Shown: positions 17,258 to 26,254, numbered from the stretch's first letter. The stretch is 64,000 nt of DNA from Candidatus Ancaeobacter aquaticus (GCA_030765405.1 JAVCCP010000071.1:72615-136614); one strand, 5' to 3'. The notes: generated from the sequence alone by a model not told the origin. Program-made: numbers and translations.

Positions 17258-19252
17258 TTATTCCATAGCAGTATCATCATTTTGCGATACGCTAAAAGGT
17301 TTATATTCCATACCATTCCCGCTAAAAAATTTAGAAAAACCTTCATAGTATATCAGACGCAGTGTTTGAATCGTCACGATCATGCCCTCTAGAACGATAA
17401 CAAAAATATTCCCTATAATTACCGTTATCCAGAAACCAATACCTGTATGATCATGATTTGGATCAAACATTTCCCCGATCGTAAAAACAGCTATCAAAAG
17501 ACCAACATGGTTCAGTGAAAAAGCGGCAATACGCATAAAGCTCATGGTGTTGCTCAAATATCCGAGTATAGTATCATAAACTTCCATTATTGACATAACG
17601 AAAATCTCTAAACCGCTTTTTTCTTCAATAGTCTCCCTTTTGAGCGTCTTTTCGTGCATACGATGAACATAAAACTCTACCGGTTCCTTGAGGGCAACAA
17701 AGACAAGAGGCAAAAGAATCAGAAGCAGGACGACCAGGATGTTTTGCGCAAACGAATAGTTCATAACCAGCCCAAAAACAGTCAAGACTGAACCGAAATA
17801 AAACAGCATACCTGAAAGGCCTTTTTGTCCTAAAAGCGCGTCAACCGTCTTTCCCTGCATGAACATATTAATAATATTGATCAAAACACCCACACTAATA
17901 AAACCGACACCGAAAAATATTCCTACCGCCAGCATAAGATTGATTTCTTCAAACGGATTGAATAAAAGTGCCGGTATAACATGTTCGAAACCGAAAATGC
18001 TGCCAAAAAATATACCAAAGATCGATGCCATGACACCACATGTTCCGAGCATAAAACCAAGGCTTTTCCCCATACGGGATTTTACCTTTTTGCGTACGAT
18101 TATCCCTACAAGCAAAAGCAGGAGCCCCTGCCCGAGATCACCAAACATCATTCCAAACATGAGTGAGAACCCTAACATCACATAAAATGTCGGATCAACC
18201 TCTTTGTAGTCCGGCAAACCATACACTGATATCAGCCCTTCAAACGGTTTCATAAACCAGACATTCTCAAGTTTTGTGGGTATATTTATTTTTGATTTAA
18301 GCGAATAATCTTTTAGGACAAGAACATTTTCGATCTGTGCGGTAATCGAAGTTTCAAACTGCTCAACCCTTTTTTTAGGCACCCAACCGCTTATTAACAC
18401 AAGGTCTCGGGTAGATTTAAAATATCCTCTGGCATAAAAATGCAGCTGTGCTGACGCAATAGCATCGGCAATGCGCTGTAATTGATCATGATATATCTTA
18501 TGCAGTTCTTTAATCTGATTATTAAGCTGTGCGAGCTCATGCTTGAAACCGGCAATTCTCTTTTCAACATGCAGGTAAATTTCATGCGATTTTCCTTCAA
18601 GATCAACAGGAAAAATGACTTCCTGAAAGAATACGCTCTCTAAAACCTTGTTAACAGCTTTCTCATCGTCTCTCAAAGCCAAAACTGCCACTAATGTTTT
18701 TGCACCTTTTTCAACGAGTGAAACAATAAGCGTTGTATCACCAATACCTCTTTTTAGTGACTCCATTTTGTCCGATGGAAGGAATCCCAGCTTGAGAAAC
18801 AGGAATTCAAGATTTTCAAAATGTTCGATATTGATATTACGTGAATGTAAATATTTAGCGCATATCGCCAGATCCTTATATTTGCGTATTTCTTCCTCGA
18901 ACATTTTTTTGTTTGCGAAAATGCCGTCAACTTTAGAAATAATCTCTTTGAGCGCGTTCTCAATAATATCTATCTCCCGCAAAAGATCGTACTGCATAGT
19001 ATCAGGAGATATTTCGCCTTTTATGGTTTCGTTAACAACTTCTTCAATGCGCTTAAGACTTTGCTCAGCGTTTTTATAGCGCTTTTCAAGCGCATCTTTC
19101 TGAGGCATTGTCGACACATACTCTACACCGGAAATAGCTCCAAGATTCGACAGGTGTACAACTCCTTCTTTGGCAAGAAGAGATGTAACGTGCTGGGTAT
19201 CGTCATTTAAGGCGATAATATTAACACTAACCATTCGTGCAGGTTTAAACAT
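17258..19252 (-). CDS. atpI: V/A-type ATPase subunit I (stator a-subunit)
   Basis: 664 residues from ATG 19252 (MFKPARMVSVNIIALNDD), preceded by GGGAAAAG. An earlier in-frame start at 19360 would add residues that do not fit the family. The N-terminal half is a soluble coiled-coil arm. The C-terminal half (from about residue 340) has about eight membrane segments, including MFGMMFGDLGQGLLLL and MRIAAFSLNHVGLLIAVF, where the conserved arginine contacts the rotor glutamate. It forms the ion half-channels. A 213-bp gap holding an inverted-repeat element separates it from subunit C. Confidence 0.93.
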   Translation of the reverse strand: MFKPARMVSVNIIALNDDTQHVTSLLAKEGVVHLSNLGAISGVEYVSTMPQKDALEKRYKNAEQSLKRIEEVVNETIKGEISPDTMQYDLLREIDIIENALKEIISKVDGIFANKKMFEEEIRKYKDLAICAKYLHSRNINIEHFENLEFLFLKLGFLPSDKMESLKRGIGDTTLIVSLVEKGAKTLVAVLALRDDEKAVNKVLESVFFQEVIFPVDLEGKSHEIYLHVEKRIAGFKHELAQLNNQIKELHKIYHDQLQRIADAIASAQLHFYARGYFKSTRDLVLISGWVPKKRVEQFETSITAQIENVLVLKDYSLKSKINIPTKLENVWFMKPFEGLISVYGLPDYKEVDPTFYVMLGFSLMFGMMFGDLGQGLLLLLVGIIVRKKVKSRMGKSLGFMLGTCGVMASIFGIFFGSIFGFEHVIPALLFNPFEEINLMLAVGIFFGVGFISVGVLINIINMFMQGKTVDALLGQKGLSGMLFYFGSVLTVFGLVMNYSFAQNILVVLLLILLPLVFVALKEPVEFYVHRMHEKTLKRETIEEKSGLEIFVMSIMEVYDTILGYLSNTMSFMRIAAFSLNHVGLLIAVFTIGEMFDPNHDHTGIGFWITVIIGNIFVIVLEGMIVTIQTLRLIYYEGFSKFFSGNGMEYKPFSVSQNDDTAME

Positions 19253-19279
19253 ATACTTTTCCCAAATAAATCTGCCATT

Positions 19280-19460
19280 ACAGACTGTGTAACAATGTGT
19301 TTCTACTACAAAAAACGATATGCGGCCTGCGTCTGCGTCAGACTCGCAAAAAGTCCTCAACGTAGTGCCGAGACTACGCTTGCGGGCATTTTACTTGTCT
19401 TTCTTGCCTCGACTCGTATCTCGTTTTTCTCGTCACGAAACCTATTGTGACATAGTCTGT
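19280..19460. mobile_element. MITE-like element with about 24-bp terminal inverted repeats
   Basis: Ends acagactgtgta... (19280-19303) and ...gacatagtctgt (19437-19460) are imperfect inverted copies, 20 of 24 bases by eye, and similarity continues inwards. TTA flanks both sides of the cagact/agtctg ends, compatible with a 3-bp target duplication. The interior holds a smaller hairpin with CGTAGT/ACTACG arms. No open frame lies inside. It sits between ATPase genes C and I. Confidence 0.6.
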
Positions 19461-19465
19461 TAGTG

Positions 19466-20518
19466 CTATAAAAACACCAGTGTTTTTCTAATATCTTCGT
19501 ATGAAAGATTGTATTCTTTTCCTTCAAGTATTTTTACTAAATCAGCTACTTCCATTTTTTTTATCCATAGAAACGCTATACTGCTTGTTAGACAGAATGT
19601 ATCACGCCTATACATGTCGCGCGCCATATCTTTCATGTAGAAACCAAACCCTCTTTCAAAGCTTTCTATACTTATATTTTCAGAACTTACCTGTTTCATA
19701 TACGGTAGTTTTGAGCAAACCGTGTACGCATCAGGAATATTCTCCTGCAGGATAAGAGCTTTTGACTGCTCATGCGTCAAAAGATAATTTTCAGGAATAA
19801 GGAGCGCATGAATTTCCGGAGGCTCAAGACCATACAGATACTTTAACCTGAGTGCCCATATAATATTATTACAGTCCATTTGAGAGCCAAAAAACTGTTT
19901 CAGTCTTGGCTGATCAAATCCTTGAAGCAGGCTTACCCCTTGATACAGATAGAGAAGATAATGAACGTCTATTGCTGCATCCAACACGAAAATGCTTTGA
20001 TCCTTTTTATACCTTTGGTGTGCAAACTGTATGATACTGCCAATAGATTCCTGCGCGCTGAGATAGTCTACAGCTTCATCAATATCTTTTGTGCGGAGCA
20101 AGAATTCAATATCTATTTGATTATGCTCACTGACATGCATAAGATCTTTACGGATTTCATCTATAGATTTACCGGCAATCTTTCCCCTGAGAACAGTTTT
20201 TACATTACGGAGTTCAAATATGAGGAGCACCTTTTGCATGAACTCTTTATCGTGAGTATATTTCAAATACGGAACAATCTTCTGAGAACAATCAAAAAGA
20301 CCAGCATACAGAACAAGTTCAAGGAGCATGGTATTGACCTGTTCCGGACGAATACCGAAAAGGAATTTATTGTATTCGGTCGTTCTTAAAACCTTAAAAA
20401 AACCGCCGACCCCCTCAGACTTCATGAGCTGGCCAACAATATCGGGTTTTAATATACCGGCATACATTCCAGAAAGCCTAGAATTCAGAAAAGCGTAATC
20501 AACTATCCGCGCACTCAT
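19466..20518 (-). CDS. atpC: V/A-type ATPase subunit C
   Basis: 350-residue, largely helical protein starting MSARIVDYAFLNSRLSGMYAGIL. The early YAFLNSRLSGM and the LRNVKTVLRGKIAG motif are characteristic of the V-ATPase subunit C/d family, which caps the rotor ring and links it to the central stalk. Its ATG overlaps the stop of the preceding small subunit by 4 bp. It is the usual length. No anomaly is visible in the coding part. Confidence 0.9.
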   Translation of the reverse strand: MSARIVDYAFLNSRLSGMYAGILKPDIVGQLMKSEGVGGFFKVLRTTEYNKFLFGIRPEQVNTMLLELVLYAGLFDCSQKIVPYLKYTHDKEFMQKVLLIFELRNVKTVLRGKIAGKSIDEIRKDLMHVSEHNQIDIEFLLRTKDIDEAVDYLSAQESIGSIIQFAHQRYKKDQSIFVLDAAIDVHYLLYLYQGVSLLQGFDQPRLKQFFGSQMDCNNIIWALRLKYLYGLEPPEIHALLIPENYLLTHEQSKALILQENIPDAYTVCSKLPYMKQVSSENISIESFERGFGFYMKDMARDMYRRDTFCLTSSIAFLWIKKMEVADLVKILEGKEYNLSYEDIRKTLVFL

Positions 20519-20832
20519 GTATCTTCACCTAAAAGTATTTTCCAGCACGCTTGGGTTGCACTGGCATATTTTTTTCGTGCAGTTTCTTCAACTTTACTCG
20601 CATGTACTTGGACATTTGTCATTGCATCATCAAAAAATGCTCGTCCAACTTCTTCGGCTTTATCAGTTATCTCCTTAACACTCCGGCACGTTTTTTCTTC
20701 ATATTCTTTGTTGATATTTTCCACATCAGTTTCAGCCTGTAAACGCAGAGCCTGAGCTTCTTTACGGACTTTTTTGACAATATCTTCGGCATGTGTTTCA
20801 GTCTTTAGAATTGATCGTAAAATGTTTTCCAT
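20515..20832 (-). CDS. V/A-type ATPase subunit G/H (peripheral stalk)
   Basis: 105 residues forming one long charged helix (ILRSILKTETHAEDIVKKVRKEAQALR and onward, rich in Glu, Lys and Ala). This is the composition and length of subunit G/AhaH, the coiled-coil partner of subunit E. It is the first ATPase gene, 9 bp after exbD and overlapping subunit C by 4 bp. Assignment depends on helix pattern and operon position because the family has few sharp motifs. Confidence 0.8.
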   Translation of the reverse strand: MENILRSILKTETHAEDIVKKVRKEAQALRLQAETDVENINKEYEEKTCRSVKEITDKAEEVGRAFFDDAMTNVQVHASKVEETARKKYASATQACWKILLGEDT

Positions 20833-20841
20833 GCATTCACC

Positions 20842-21294
20842 TCATTGTGCAGCAGGGCTGTTATTCGAAACAGCAGGTTCATCTTCGTCGGGCTTGGTAA
20901 GAATAGCGAGCTTTGTTGCACCGCTTTGTTGAGCAATAGTCATTATTCTGACAACCTCTCCCAGATCAACTGATCTATCTGCCCTTAGTATAGCTACCTT
21001 ATCTTTCGCTTTTATTAATTCTTCCTTGATGGTTTTACCCAGACCGGCAATTGTCGCTTCTTTGTCATTTACCATTATCTGATTATCTTTGGTAATCGTA
21101 ATAATAATTCCCGTTGGTTGTCCGGCACCTTTTGAAGATGTGGGGAGATTGACATTTGTGCCCTGCATAACAATTGTTGTTGTTGTCACCATGAAGATTA
21201 TGAGAAGCACAAGAAATATATCGGTAAGAGGAGTAATATTGATCTCAGCAAAGATCGAGTCACTATTTTGATCTGAAGGATTCGTAATAGCCAT
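20842..21294 (-). CDS. exbD: ExbD/TolR-type proton-channel partner
   Basis: 150 residues. A single N-terminal membrane helix carries the conserved aspartate in INITPLTDIFLVLLIIFMV. A periplasmic domain follows, with TIAGLGKTIKEELIKAKDKVAILRADRSV. With ExbB it uses the proton gradient to drive an outer-membrane or cell-envelope process. The start overlaps the exbB stop by one base (TAATG). The C-terminal tail (EDEPAVSNNSPAAQ) is longer than in many relatives. The energised partner (TonB or Tol-Pal) is not in this window. Confidence 0.92.
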   Translation of the reverse strand: MAITNPSDQNSDSIFAEINITPLTDIFLVLLIIFMVTTTTIVMQGTNVNLPTSSKGAGQPTGIIITITKDNQIMVNDKEATIAGLGKTIKEELIKAKDKVAILRADRSVDLGEVVRIMTIAQQSGATKLAILTKPDEDEPAVSNNSPAAQ

Positions 21295-21905
21295 TATTTT
21301 ACGTCCTTTAAGTCTTCAATAAAGTCTTCCGTATTCATCTTTATATATGTTGCAAGATTATTAATCTTCACGGTAAAAAAATTATACGCAAATACCGAAT
21401 AGATAGCGATAACGAGACCTCCTGCAGTAGCAATGAGAGCTTCCGATATCCCTGCCGACACAACCGTAAAACCGCCGGACCCGCTCATGGCTATACTCTT
21501 AAAAGATTCCATAATACCGAGCACGGTACCCATCAAACCGATAAAAGGAGCAATAGCGCCAACGGTACCTAAAACCCATACATACTTTTTAAACTGTATT
21601 ACATTTTCCATTCTTTTGCGTTCAGCGATCGTCTCAATGTTATCTATCGGCTTACCCCAATTTTTAATAACGCTCTCAAATATTGCCCCAACAGGGTGTG
21701 ACTTTGATATCAGAACAGCTTTTTCAATATCCTTCTTTTTAACCAACTCAAAAAGTTCTTTAACAAGTTTTTTTACTTTGCTATTTGTCACTATCAGGTA
21801 CCAGCTTCTCTCGATTATGATCGCAATGCTGATAACAGAACACAATACGAGGGGATACGCCGCTAAACCACCTTGTTTTACATAGTCCATAAATCCTGCA
21901 TCCAT
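21294..21905 (-). CDS. exbB: ExbB/TolQ-type motor protein (MotA family)
   Basis: 203 residues with three membrane segments: about 13-31, about 105-130 (GTVGAIAPFIGLMGTVLGIMESF) and about 150-175 (GISEALIATAGGLVIAIYSVFAYN). The GLLGTVxG-like motif and SEALIATAGGL are family signatures. It forms the pentameric channel around ExbD. A 67-bp gap separates it from fixX upstream; ACGGAG precedes ATG 21905. Placement directly before V-ATPase genes is uncommon. Confidence 0.92.
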   Translation of the reverse strand: MDAGFMDYVKQGGLAAYPLVLCSVISIAIIIERSWYLIVTNSKVKKLVKELFELVKKKDIEKAVLISKSHPVGAIFESVIKNWGKPIDNIETIAERKRMENVIQFKKYVWVLGTVGAIAPFIGLMGTVLGIMESFKSIAMSGSGGFTVVSAGISEALIATAGGLVIAIYSVFAYNFFTVKINNLATYIKMNTEDFIEDLKDVK

Positions 21906-21972
21906 AACATTAACTCCGTTAATTTTATTAAACAGTTAAACACGTTAGAGAACATACTTCTTTAATGGGGTC

Positions 21973-22281
21973 TCATCCAAACTTATAGTTTGCACCAAAC
22001 CCACTGTCAGGATTACGCCAGGTGACATATTCCCTGCATGCAACTTGACACGTACCGCATTCAAGACAGTTCTCAAAATTAACCTGACATTCACCGGTAT
22101 CTTCTTTTAATTCATACACTTTCGCAGGACAGATGAATAGAACCGCTTTTACCGGATCACTTTTAAACTTATCTTGATCAAGATCAATATGGCTTGTTCT
22201 ACCCGACGTAGTACTGACTAAATACAACCGGTCATCCAAGCTCAGATTTTTCTTTTTCTCCAAATAGTTTTTCATTTCCAT
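21973..22281 (-). CDS. fixX: Ferredoxin-like protein FixX
   Basis: 102 residues from ATG 22281, chosen for the AGGAGAG site five bases upstream over a GTG at 22305. The iron-sulfur motif CLECGTCQVACREY, plus an earlier CPAKVYE cysteine, and the C-terminal TWRNPDSGFGANYKFG match FixX, the 4Fe-4S partner of FixC. It passes electrons between an electron-transfer flavoprotein and the quinone pool. It lies 28 bp after fixC. No fixA/fixB (ETF) genes occur here. Confidence 0.9.
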   Translation of the reverse strand: MEMKNYLEKKKNLSLDDRLYLVSTTSGRTSHIDLDQDKFKSDPVKAVLFICPAKVYELKEDTGECQVNFENCLECGTCQVACREYVTWRNPDSGFGANYKFG

Positions 22282-22309
22282 AATATATCTCTCCTCATTT
22301 TCCACATTT

Positions 22310-23641
22310 CTATAGTACTGCCCAACCGGCTTTAATCATATCTATCGCAAATTTAAACACATTGATTTTCTGGAAAAACTTTTTTATTAATTTATTTCTG
22401 ATATCTTTTTTACTCATATCGCTCACAGTGAAAAGGTCTATCATCATTTCAACCGCAGTTGCCGGATATTTTCCGATAAAGTCCTTATTTTTTTGTAAGA
22501 GCTTAAAGAACTTTTTCATATATTTCATGTCCTGCATAATAAAACTATCTTCAAGCTTTTGTTTGTATACTGAAAGTGTCTGCGCAGAATAATCATTTCT
22601 TCTTTTCGCATCAATGACTGTTTCACCTGCATACACGCCTGATGCCATAGCAAGATTTGTCACTTCATGAAATATTGAGTTATTGATAAGACCCGCAGAG
22701 TCACCGACAAGCATCACACCGTCAGCAAACATTGTTGGTAGATTATCATACGAGTCTTCAGGTATCATATGTGTCGAGTATTCGACGACTTCTCCACCAC
22801 GAACGAGGTTCTTTACAGCCGGATGTTCCTTAAAGGAATCGAGCATATCATAAAGCGCAACCTCCTTATCCATAAGATCAGAGATCTCAGCTCCCACACC
22901 AACTGAAATCGAATCTTTGTTTGTGTATATAAACCCTGAACCAAGCATACCCGGAGCTGCCTCACCAAAATACTCAATCGCCGTACCTTCACGGCCATCG
23001 AGGTGAAACCGATCATTAATAACCTCTTCCGGTAATTTGATGATTTCCTTAACCGCTGTCGCACGATTATGGCTGTTCATGTAACTTTTTTCTTTTCTTA
23101 AGCCAGCTTTTTCTGCCAGCATTGAATTAGCACCTTCCGCGACAATAACACAGTCAGCATAGAGCTCATCATACTCGCCTTCCTGCTCACCACGCGCCTT
23201 AATGCCATCTATTTTGCCATCTTTATATACAAAATCGTCAACAATAACACCGGGATAGATCTCAGCTCCCGCCTCTTCAACTTTTGACGCAAGCCATTCA
23301 TCAAAATGAGTGCGCAAAACAACAAACGAATTGTTGTACGGGGCCTCATTGAATTTTTCACTCCGATAATCAACACCTACTTGCGAATCTTTGGTAAGAT
23401 AGCAAAAACGTCTTCCGACAACATGCCGTTCAACAGGTGCATCTTCCCAAAAATTTGGCATCATCTTATCAAGAATACTCGTAAATAGTATTCCACCAAA
23501 CAAATTCTTTGTCCCTGCATGATTTCCACGTTCAAGGACGACTACCTTAAGTCCCGCTTTAGCAATTGTATAAGCAGCTGATAACCCTGAAGGACCAGCG
23601 CCCACAACAATGCAATCATATCTGTCATCACCATTACTCAT
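22310..23641 (-). CDS. fixC: ETF-quinone oxidoreductase FixC
   Basis: 443-residue FAD protein. The dinucleotide motif CIVVGAGPSGLSAAYTIAKAG is at the N-terminus, VERHVVGRRFCYLTKD follows and GVMLVGDSAGLINN is the second FAD motif. These fit FixC/ETF-QO. It is expected at the inner membrane, moving electrons from a flavoprotein to quinone with FixX. A good sigma-70 promoter with an overlapping inverted repeat lies about 90 bp upstream, and GGGGAG precedes ATG 23641. The missing ETF partner must be encoded elsewhere, or the donor is different. Confidence 0.92.
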   Translation of the reverse strand: MSNGDDRYDCIVVGAGPSGLSAAYTIAKAGLKVVVLERGNHAGTKNLFGGILFTSILDKMMPNFWEDAPVERHVVGRRFCYLTKDSQVGVDYRSEKFNEAPYNNSFVVLRTHFDEWLASKVEEAGAEIYPGVIVDDFVYKDGKIDGIKARGEQEGEYDELYADCVIVAEGANSMLAEKAGLRKEKSYMNSHNRATAVKEIIKLPEEVINDRFHLDGREGTAIEYFGEAAPGMLGSGFIYTNKDSISVGVGAEISDLMDKEVALYDMLDSFKEHPAVKNLVRGGEVVEYSTHMIPEDSYDNLPTMFADGVMLVGDSAGLINNSIFHEVTNLAMASGVYAGETVIDAKRRNDYSAQTLSVYKQKLEDSFIMQDMKYMKKFFKLLQKNKDFIGKYPATAVEMMIDLFTVSDMSKKDIRNKLIKKFFQKINVFKFAIDMIKAGWAVL

Positions 23642-23704
23642 CGATCTACTCCCCTTTCAAACATTTGATTTAATCTATATTGTCTTAACTTAAATGCAAT
23701 ATTT

Positions 23705-23726
23705 GGGGTTAATAAAGTCTAACCCC
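23705..23726. promoter_or_regulatory. Inverted repeat at the fixC transcription start
   Basis: GGGGTTA and TAACCCC, separated by 8 bp, sit just downstream of the -10 box of the fixC promoter. This is a likely operator or an early RNA hairpin. Confidence 0.45.
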
Positions 23727-23731
23727 CTTTT

Positions 23732-23759
23732 ATTGTACCCATTTACTACCAATTGTCAA
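23732..23759 (-). promoter_or_regulatory. Sigma-70-like promoter of fixC
   Basis: On the minus strand TTGACA and TACAAT are separated by 16 bp, a near-consensus pair. Transcription would start near 23725 and may run through fixCX, exbBD and the ATPase genes. Confidence 0.7.
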
Positions 23760-23792
23760 TCAAGTAAAACTTCAAAAAAGAGCAAAAAAATA

Positions 23793-23816
23793 GCGGATAC
23801 ATATCAATGTACCCGC
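23793..23816 (-). terminator. Intrinsic terminator downstream of the lipoprotein hydrolase
   Basis: A 10-bp stem with one mismatch, a 4-base loop and a TATTTTTTT run on the minus strand. It lies 132 bp after the stop at 23948 and just before the fixC promoter. Confidence 0.75.
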
Positions 23817-23887
23817 CTTGTACTATTGCAAGAATATTTATACACAAAAAAGAAAAAACTGTCAATCTTTCCGCATCTCGCACCCAT

Positions 23888-23932
23888 GAAATTTATTAAT
23901 AAATTTCTCTGTGTATAGTCTCCGGAAGGGAT
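23888..23932. repeat. Dispersed palindrome-bearing repeat, copy A
   Basis: A perfect 20-bp palindrome (gaaatttatt and its complement, 23888-23907) is followed by tctgtgtatagtctccgga. A second copy occurs inverted at 63745-63789. The 306-bp gap 23642-23947 otherwise holds the fixC promoter and a terminator. Confidence 0.65.
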
Positions 23933-23947
23933 TTTAAAAACTATCCG

Positions 23948-25714
23948 CTATTTCTTATCCTCAAGATCGATCTTAACAAACGTGTTTACACCCGGTGCGA
24001 CCGGAATATGACTTTTTAACTTATTTTCCGGATCACTACCGGCTTCAATTGTTACATACCCCTCATACAGTTCTTCACCAGCAAGAATCATTCGCTCAGT
24101 ATCTTTTATAAATTCACCGCTCCAGACAATAGTGTTACTGTCAACATTGTAAAATTCATTATTTATTCGTATATTTGGTGAATTGCCTATCTTTTTAAAA
24201 TGCACCTTTGCGGCTTTCTTGGTCAGCCCTTTAAAAGTCACCTCAACCATAAACTGACTAAGAGCAATATCACATTTCCTTAGTTTTTCATAAATTTTAT
24301 ACCAATCATTATTGATAAAATCGAGAATGAACGGAAATACAGGATTGGTCTTAGTCATATATGCCGATCCATCCTGATCACCAAAAAGTGTTGCCTTTGG
24401 GAGATGCAACACCGGTAACGGCACAACGATCAAGTCAGGCAATTTATCGTACGTGAGTTGTACCTTGCCGTCAGCTATCGAAGGTTCTTCAGTTACACCG
24501 ACTACGGTGCTTATATGGTCTGCGAGGTGCCCTGCAGACTGGTCAACAAGACCGTCACCTTTATCACCGTTTACACCGATAACAAACATGGTATCTTTTG
24601 GTCTAAAAGGATAATTATCCTCTTTTTGGAATTTTACCAAGCGAAACAACTGGGCTATCTGATGAGGACTCCCTAACCGTGTCTGTTTAATCTGCTCGAG
24701 TTCACGTCCAACAAACGGTATGAGGATCGGCACAGCCTCAATAAACCCGTATCCTTTATTTGCTTCAGGAGACCCAAAATATGATCCTGAAAGAGAAATA
24801 TAACGTATTTTGATATCAAGCACTTCTTCAAAAATCGCATAATCAATAAAAAACTGCTTGAGCTGTGCAAAATCTTCCCGACAAGTTTCACACTTGGCAG
24901 CATATTCACTGAATTTAGGATATTTTTTAGGATATTTTTCTGTTCTTACCTGCTCAAAATGCACTATATCCGGATAGAGCTTTGTAGGGTCGTGTAAATA
25001 GGTGGTAAACACCTCTGCTTGTTTCTGCAATTTCTTTTCCATACGTGTATAGAGGTTTCTCAGGTCAGGATCACGCTCAAAATCTTTTTCGCGCTGTACC
25101 TGTATATCTTTTATTGCCGCAAAATCCTGTATTGCATTCATAAGCATAACAAACTCAGGATCTTTTTGGAGAGCCTTCCATTCCGGACCAAATCTCCTGC
25201 AAAATATTTTATACTCGCTTTTCAATATATGTATACGGGTATAGATCTCCGAGCCTATGACAGCCCCTTGACTGTAGGTGATAAGAACTATTTCTTTTAC
25301 TGCTCCAAATCCTAGTTTTTTCCTTCTCTCATTTTCATACTGCACTTCATTAATAAGTAATGGCGTTACACGGGTCACACCGATTGCAGTATCTTGATAC
25401 CCGAGACTTGCAACAGATGTTAATGGATGATCTTTGGTGTCATATGCTAGTGAACGTGCAGGCACCCCTTCAGCCGCAAGCAGGTTAAAAAGGTCACCAA
25501 ACTGATACTCCTGTATCAATCCGCCTCCCATGGGTATATTCAGTCCCGGTATCGTGAGAACAAGAGGAGCATCTTCCTTTAAGTGTTTCGGATGAATATT
25601 AGGATCATACTTAATATTGAATCTTTGCTGAGCACAACCAAAAGAAAAAAAGATCAAACCAACGCACAGTAGCTTTGCTACATTTTTCCTTCTTATCACA
25701 TTTCGAGAAAACAT
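23948..25714 (-). CDS. Large alpha/beta-hydrolase-like lipoprotein
   Basis: 588 residues. The signal peptide ends SFGC (Cys27), so it is probably a lipoprotein. Residues about 50-170 look like a lipase fold: VLTIPGLNIPMGGG at the oxyanion region and ITYSQGAVIG, a nucleophile elbow where the first glycine of GxSxG is Thr. A helical insert with many charged residues (about 190-270) follows. KGDGLVDQSAG later could supply the acid, and a histidine in AGHLADH is a candidate. The last 110 residues are beta-rich. The substrate is unknown. The odd elbow makes an esterase call tentative. Confidence 0.55.
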   Translation of the reverse strand: MFSRNVIRRKNVAKLLCVGLIFFSFGCAQQRFNIKYDPNIHPKHLKEDAPLVLTIPGLNIPMGGGLIQEYQFGDLFNLLAAEGVPARSLAYDTKDHPLTSVASLGYQDTAIGVTRVTPLLINEVQYENERRKKLGFGAVKEIVLITYSQGAVIGSEIYTRIHILKSEYKIFCRRFGPEWKALQKDPEFVMLMNAIQDFAAIKDIQVQREKDFERDPDLRNLYTRMEKKLQKQAEVFTTYLHDPTKLYPDIVHFEQVRTEKYPKKYPKFSEYAAKCETCREDFAQLKQFFIDYAIFEEVLDIKIRYISLSGSYFGSPEANKGYGFIEAVPILIPFVGRELEQIKQTRLGSPHQIAQLFRLVKFQKEDNYPFRPKDTMFVIGVNGDKGDGLVDQSAGHLADHISTVVGVTEEPSIADGKVQLTYDKLPDLIVVPLPVLHLPKATLFGDQDGSAYMTKTNPVFPFILDFINNDWYKIYEKLRKCDIALSQFMVEVTFKGLTKKAAKVHFKKIGNSPNIRINNEFYNVDSNTIVWSGEFIKDTERMILAGEELYEGYVTIEAGSDPENKLKSHIPVAPGVNTFVKIDLEDKK

Positions 25715-25718
25715 AATA

Positions 25719-25832
25719 ACCTCTTACTTGTTAGATGATTCAATTAATTTGTAGTTTCGCTACCTTTACTCTTACCTTTACACGTGAATACACCATGAAT
25801 ACCTCTTATTTGCTAGATAACTCAATTAATTT
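25719..25832. repeat. Direct repeat of a gene tail
   Basis: About 32 bp at 25719-25751 resemble 25800-25832, the 3' end of the next gene, with about five differences. The first copy would encode KLIESSNK and a stop on the minus strand, matching the KLIELSSK end of the real gene. This looks like a remnant of a partial tandem duplication. Confidence 0.5.
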
Positions 25833-26114
25833 CAGTATTCTTTGAGCACGGGTCCGAGCGTGAGACAGTTCACGAACAACAAGCTGTTCTTTTGCAGTCA
25901 ATTTTGTTTTACCGCCAACACTTCGATGACGGCTCGAAGGAAGTTCTGCTAGAGTGCGCGTTAGTTCCTGTATGGTCTTCTCTGTTTCAGCCATGAGCTG
26001 ATAGAGATTTTTTACATCCATGTCTTTCTTATGTACAATCTGCGTGCGCTTTGTCTTTGGAGCAGATTGCCTTGTGGAAACAGTCTTTATTTTTGGAAGA
26101 GTTCTTTTCGCCAT
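25806..26114 (-). CDS. Small basic hypothetical protein
   Basis: 102 residues from ATG 26114, which has AAAGGAG upstream. The longer frame to 26231 lacks a ribosome site. The N-terminal 40 residues are Lys/Arg/Thr/Ser-rich (KRTLPKIKTVSTRQS, KTKRTQ) and the remainder is helical (DVKNLYQLMAETEKTIQELTRTLAE, then RELSHARTRAQRILKLIEL). I do not recognise it. The basic tail with two helices would fit nucleic-acid binding, but no motif proves that. Confidence 0.5.
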   Translation of the reverse strand: MAKRTLPKIKTVSTRQSAPKTKRTQIVHKKDMDVKNLYQLMAETEKTIQELTRTLAELPSSRHRSVGGKTKLTAKEQLVVRELSHARTRAQRILKLIELSSK

Positions 26115-26254
26115 AAATACTCCTTTCGATTGTGTATAGGCATTATATAAATACTTAGATAAGATGTCCAAACAAAGATTATTAATAAGAGACTCCATAT
26201 CTTTGCTAAATTGTATCAGACTTTGTTGCAATCTGAAATGCGCTATGGTAGTAT

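Noticed and set aside
19400-19440. Another heptad array in the right arm of the 19280 element
   Set aside because: tcg motifs recur at spacings of 5, 7 and 9 bp, so the strict 7-bp period fails, although the sequence resembles the 54461 arm.
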